In this document: in pieces, positions 18,854 to 21,702 of the stretch
Numbering within the stretch: the first letter of the stretch is position 1
Layout: each line of letters begins with the position of its first letter
DNA from: Basidiobolus heterosporus B8920
Lineage: Eukaryota > Basidiobolomycota > Basidiobolomycetes > Basidiobolales > Basidiobolaceae
Direction of reading: 5' to 3'
Assembly (NCBI GenBank): GCA_000697455.1
Contig: JNET01026939.1
Coordinates: forward strand, 1 to 21,702
Length of the DNA: 21,702 bases
Made by a program: the position numbers and the translations under genes
Notes under the pieces: generated by a model
The model's database searches: none
Seen by the model: only the letters and a program-made list of their open reading frames with translations
What the model was told of the DNA's origin: nothing

Positions 18854-20142
18854 TCCAGTGGACGTGGTTTTCCCAGAACAGTAGACGACTGTCTGAAACT
18901 TCTTTTTCACAAGGTCTCTCTATGTCAGCTGAATCACTGACTCTTCACGTCGCATCCTTCAATCAATATCAAACGGTGAGAAACTAGTTTGTTTGCCATG
19001 ATTAATCGACGTGTTTCCCTCGACCAGCACGAAAGAAATCCAATTCCCCTTAAAACCACTGCCACGCCGGCTATTTGTAGGTCCGATCAACTCGCCTAAA
19101 GGGGGATTTACGGAAAATGCCCAGAGTATGAATGAAACAAGCACAGCTGCCATCCCTCACCATAAATGGGAATTTCTTCATCATTACTATCTGTGCGAAA
19201 AGTTGTTGGTTCTGATTTCAATAAAAATCTTGTTCTCAGTCTCGACTCTAGTTCCAATCGCTGAATTAATCGCTGAATTAATCGCTGAATTAATCGCTTA
19301 TCGAGATTCCAATACACATAGGAATAATTATTCAGACTAGATGGGAATTTAAGGTTCAGGGTACCAACTTTATTTATGCTTAAGTCGTATAGTTTAGATC
19401 TGTTAAGTGATTAAATCATAGCCTGGGTGATCTGTAACCTATTATCTTAGGATTTTACCAACATTAAAAGCTTTTAGATCCTACAATTAGCATTGGCAAA
19501 GTGATCCCCACCCCTTGTTGATGATTAAATAAAAGAACTGCACTACTTCAAGGTGTACTAGATATTATCAGGTCCTGTAGGTTACTAGATATGACTTGGA
19601 ATATTACAAAACATGTGGATCAACCAATAATCTTACCAAGTAGAATTAGCATTTGCACTTTTATCAGGAGGTTAACAAAGTAATGTACAACAATCTGGTG
19701 CTAAGTAATGTGAATTTTAACCTCTGGAACATACTGCCTGCTTTGCAACATCACCAGCTGGCATTCACTCAGGCTTGGAAGTACAAAGTTCAGTAATTAG
19801 CTGCTTTTTAATATCCTAAGTATTGCTCAATCCCAATAGTGAAAAGTGCAACAGGTGGGGGGGGGTCTTCTGCCATTGTTATGGTGTGAACAAGTAACAT
19901 TTGAGTATCTAAGGTAATTATATTCAGACAAGGTATATAGATATGCTGAGTAGATACCAATATTGCTGAACCTAAGTAAACTTAGCACTCAGGTACTGTG
20001 GTAACTATATACATAGCTTGCATCTTGTACTATGATATGCTTATCATGTTTGAAAACATTTCAGGTCACTTTGATTTAGGTACAGTTATATACAAATACC
20101 GGCATATGAGAAATCATAAATATGTGCAAATGAGCTAAAGCT
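18854..20142. other. Gene-poor region
   Basis: I see no credible gene here on either strand. The open frames near 18959-19340 have no domain features and include a simple repeat. From about 19340 the base composition (A+T-rich, many ggtac/gtact words, a run of nine G at about 19857-19865) resembles decayed retrotransposon or LTR sequence, but no element ends can be placed. Confidence 0.4.
19256..19299 (+). repeat. 12-bp tandem repeat
   Basis: The unit aatcgctgaatt is repeated at 19256, 19268 and 19280, with a partial copy aatcgct at 19292. It lies in sequence without a recognised gene. Confidence 0.9.
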
Positions 20143-20832
20143 TGTTGCATTTGAGAGTAGTGATAATACAAGTGACTATAGATATCAAGAAGAAATTATT
20201 GCACTTCTGCATGATGACTTTTTGTAATAAAGAAAAATACCAACACTTTCTGCTTGAACTAGCAAAAAAGGTACTGTACTACTCCAGCAGGCTTCAAGAG
20301 AATACTCTAGATGCTTCAGCTAATACAAGAGTACCCAGTTTTTCATTAACTCAACAATGTATGTATGTTTATGTTGCAAATCCTAGCTGGTTGATTTTGA
20401 CTTTGAAATGCATGTTCTGCTAAAACACCATCTCAGGATACTCAAGAACCTCTTAAAGTTAGTCCAGTGCCTGTGCATCTTCCCCTTTGTTGTGAGATTC
20501 TGGGAGTTATTGGAAATGATTTGGTGAACTAGAAGAATATGCGGCTTTCACTTGTAGATTCATTGAATGTAAAGTTGACTTTTATACTTTTGTCACAATG
20601 TAAACAAAGCAACATGTAGAATGTGCTAAGAAAGGCCCCAGGAGCATGTGTGTAAATTTGGGGCTATTTGGACATGATTGAGAATGTCAAGTATTCTTAG
20701 TACTTCAAAGTTAGTGAAAATATTCTAAGTAAAACCCAAGTGTGAGTTTTGAGTGAGAGGAAGTTGTTAAGTAGATATAATAGGGTAAGATTAAGTATGA
20801 GTAATTAGGTGTCAAATATGTGAATTTCAACA
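20143..20832 (-). repeat. Probable 3' LTR of a Ty1/copia element (inner edge firm, outer edge tentative)
   Basis: On the minus strand the LTR begins TGTTGAAATTCACATATTTG at 20832, directly after a polypurine tract. A TATA-like GTATAAAAG lies at about 20588-20580 in the position expected for U3. The outer end must finish in CA; the copy ending GCAACA at 20143 gives a perfect 5-bp terminal inverted repeat (TGTTG/CAACA) and a 690-bp LTR. A second candidate ends CACAACA near 20490 and would make the LTR about 340 bp. The other LTR is outside the window, so the choice and the target duplication cannot be tested. Confidence 0.5.
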
Positions 20833-20841
20833 CTCCCACTT
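20833..20841 (-). other. Polypurine tract of the copia element
   Basis: AAGTGGGAG on the minus strand sits immediately before the LTR start TGTTGAAATT. This is the standard position of the plus-strand primer of LTR retrotransposons. Confidence 0.65.
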
Positions 20842-20878
20842 AACCAAGTAATCATACACACTAATCCTAAGAAACTTC

Positions 20879-21275
20879 TTAATATACAAATTTCTCTCTA
20901 ACTAATGGTTTAGTTAGAATGTCAACCATTTGTTCAGTTGGACAATAAGCCATGTCTACTAACTTATTCTCTATAACTTCTGTAATCAAGTAGTGCTGAA
21001 TATCTATGTGCTTACTTCTTGCATGAAATGTTGGATTTCTAGCTAATTGAATACAACTTTGATTATCCAGCCATATAATTACTGGTGAGTTCTGAATAAA
21101 GCCTGAGTCATTCAACAGCTTTATTAAGCACATGACCTCTTTGGTAGCTTCACAGGCAGCCATAATCTGCTTTGCTGGTCAAGAGTGAGACTGAAGGTTC
21201 CCTATGAGATATTGCAGCCAGAATACCAGCAGAAAATCGGCAGATTTTTTTCCAGATCCATGATCACCACTGATC
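20879..21275 (-). pseudogene. Copia RNase H domain, broken by frameshifts
   Basis: The main open piece (20879-21163) contains the RNase H core 'AACEATKE', 'IIWLDNQSCIQLARNP', 'RSKHIDIQHYLI' and 'DILTKPLVREKF'. Just upstream the expected preceding block 'ISHREPSVSLLTSKADY' is present but in another frame; the join at about 21163 lacks two bases. A further shift lies near 21220. At the 3' end a single missing base near 20882 creates a premature stop, and the normal end of the domain continues in a second frame toward the polypurine tract. Confidence 0.8.
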
Positions 21276-21474
21276 TTTTAGGTGTCTCTTCCTCTGGTAT
21301 ATGCATTATTGTAAGGTCTGTATCATGGATTGGGAATTGCACCCTGGAGGTCTCATCACCTTTCTTCAATGGCACCTTTCCATTACCCACACCCTTTGAC
21401 TGCTCTTTCTTTCTTATGGGTGTAGGGTTAGGTGATGGTGGCTGTTTACTAGATTTCTTGCGTTTGTATGGCAT
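21202..21474 (-). CDS. Unidentified basic open frame inside the copia remnant
   Basis: A 90-codon frame starts with ATG at 21474 after an in-frame stop. It begins with a Lys/Pro/Ser-rich basic segment (MPYKRKKSSKQPPSPNPTPI) and continues with 'SRVQFPIHDTDLTIMHIPEE'. Its last part overlaps the RNase H remnant in a different frame, so only about 21275-21474 is distinctive. It sits where the reverse transcriptase connection region should be, but does not resemble it. It could be captured host sequence, a piece of another element or chance. No function is assigned. Confidence 0.25.
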   Translation of the reverse strand: MPYKRKKSSKQPPSPNPTPIRKKEQSKGVGNGKVPLKKGDETSRVQFPIHDTDLTIMHIPEEETPKRSVVIMDLEKNLPIFCWYSGCNIS

Positions 21475-21702
21475 TGGTCATATGCAGGATATCATATCCC
21501 AACCAGGGATGTACACTGCATTGTTCATATATGTCCAATAAAACGCATATGATTTCCAAATATGTTGCGATATTAATCTATTGATAAGACATTTCTAAGA
21601 CAGTCTCAGATTTGTCACACTATACACATCATCAATATATATCACACCTATGAGACAAGGGTGTTCTTTTCTTCAACATGAACATTGAAGTGCACTCAAG
21701 TA

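Larger units (their letters stand above)
20833..21702 (-). mobile_element. Decayed Ty1/copia retrotransposon, 3' internal part
   Basis: The minus strand holds the end of a copia polyprotein. The reverse transcriptase active-site stretch 'LIGVIYIDDV' lies at about 21625-21655 (YIDD at 21639-21628) and its frame stops soon after. RNase H occupies about 20879-21275. The distance between the YIDD motif and RNase H is only about 350 nt, whereas copia elements normally have roughly 700-800 nt there, so the palm/connection part is deleted or replaced. Several frame breaks show that it is dead. The element continues beyond the right edge of the window. Confidence 0.8.

Noticed and set aside
18959-19340. 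Open frames on both strands upstream of the aquaglyceroporin
   Set aside because: They have no recognisable domains, overlap each other, and one consists partly of the 12-bp repeat.
19857-19865. Run of nine G residues as a structural element
   Set aside because: A lone homopolymer without partner G-runs does not make a quadruplex, and it may be a sequencing-prone site.
20142-20423. 93-codon open frame on the plus strand
   Set aside because: It lies inside the probable LTR, antisense to the element, and has no protein features.
1-21702. CRISPR arrays, tRNA or rRNA genes, operons
   Set aside because: None seen. The tandem repeats are head-to-tail without spacers, no cloverleaf was evident by eye, and the gene structure is eukaryotic.

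Overview
This window is nuclear DNA of a filamentous fungus, most likely a basidiomycete. The evidence is the gene set (Zn2Cys6 regulator, HAK/KUP potassium transporter, aquaglyceroporin, FEN1, VPS9-domain RabGEF), about 43 short introns (almost all 54-77 nt, many with a CTAAC/CTAAT branch site), AT-leaning intergenic DNA and a decayed Ty1/copia element at the right edge. A rust-like (Pucciniomycotina) origin fits but is inference. Gene models were spliced by hand: a junction was accepted when it had consensus ends, kept frame and restored a conserved family sequence.

Layout, left to right. 1-2676 (+): 3' part of a VPS9-domain Rab5-type GEF, 14 exons in the window, followed by a 19-bp x 5 tandem repeat. 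3254-4081 (+): two tandem paralogues of a tiny Cys-rich protein. 4643-6001 (+): CBM9/DOMON-like protein. 6285-7211 (-): Zn2Cys6 transcription factor. 7566-8946 (-): phosphopantothenate-cysteine ligase (CAB2/PPCS), a coenzyme A pathway enzyme, interrupted by what looks like a U12-type AT-AC intron. 9212-10765 (-): flap endonuclease FEN1. 11132-13319 (+): Zwilch, a kinetochore RZZ subunit, divergent from FEN1. 13711-14639 (+): a protein with the fold shared with plant IQM calmodulin-binding proteins. 14765-17072 (-): HAK/KUP K+ transporter. 17896-18792 (-): intronless aquaglyceroporin. 18793-20142: gene-poor DNA. 20143-21702 (-): decayed Ty1/copia retrotransposon with a probable 3' LTR, polypurine tract, broken RNase H and the reverse transcriptase YIDD region.

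The genes form no single pathway. HAK/KUP and the aquaglyceroporin are neighbours and both bear on ion and osmolyte balance, but no shared regulation can be shown. FEN1 and Zwilch share a 366-bp divergent promoter region and both act in the cell cycle (S phase and mitosis). The most notable observation is the AT-AC intron in the PPCS gene: a 5' splice site matching the U12 consensus at nine of nine positions, a U12-like branch site 12 nt from the 3' end, and exact restoration of a highly conserved protein block.
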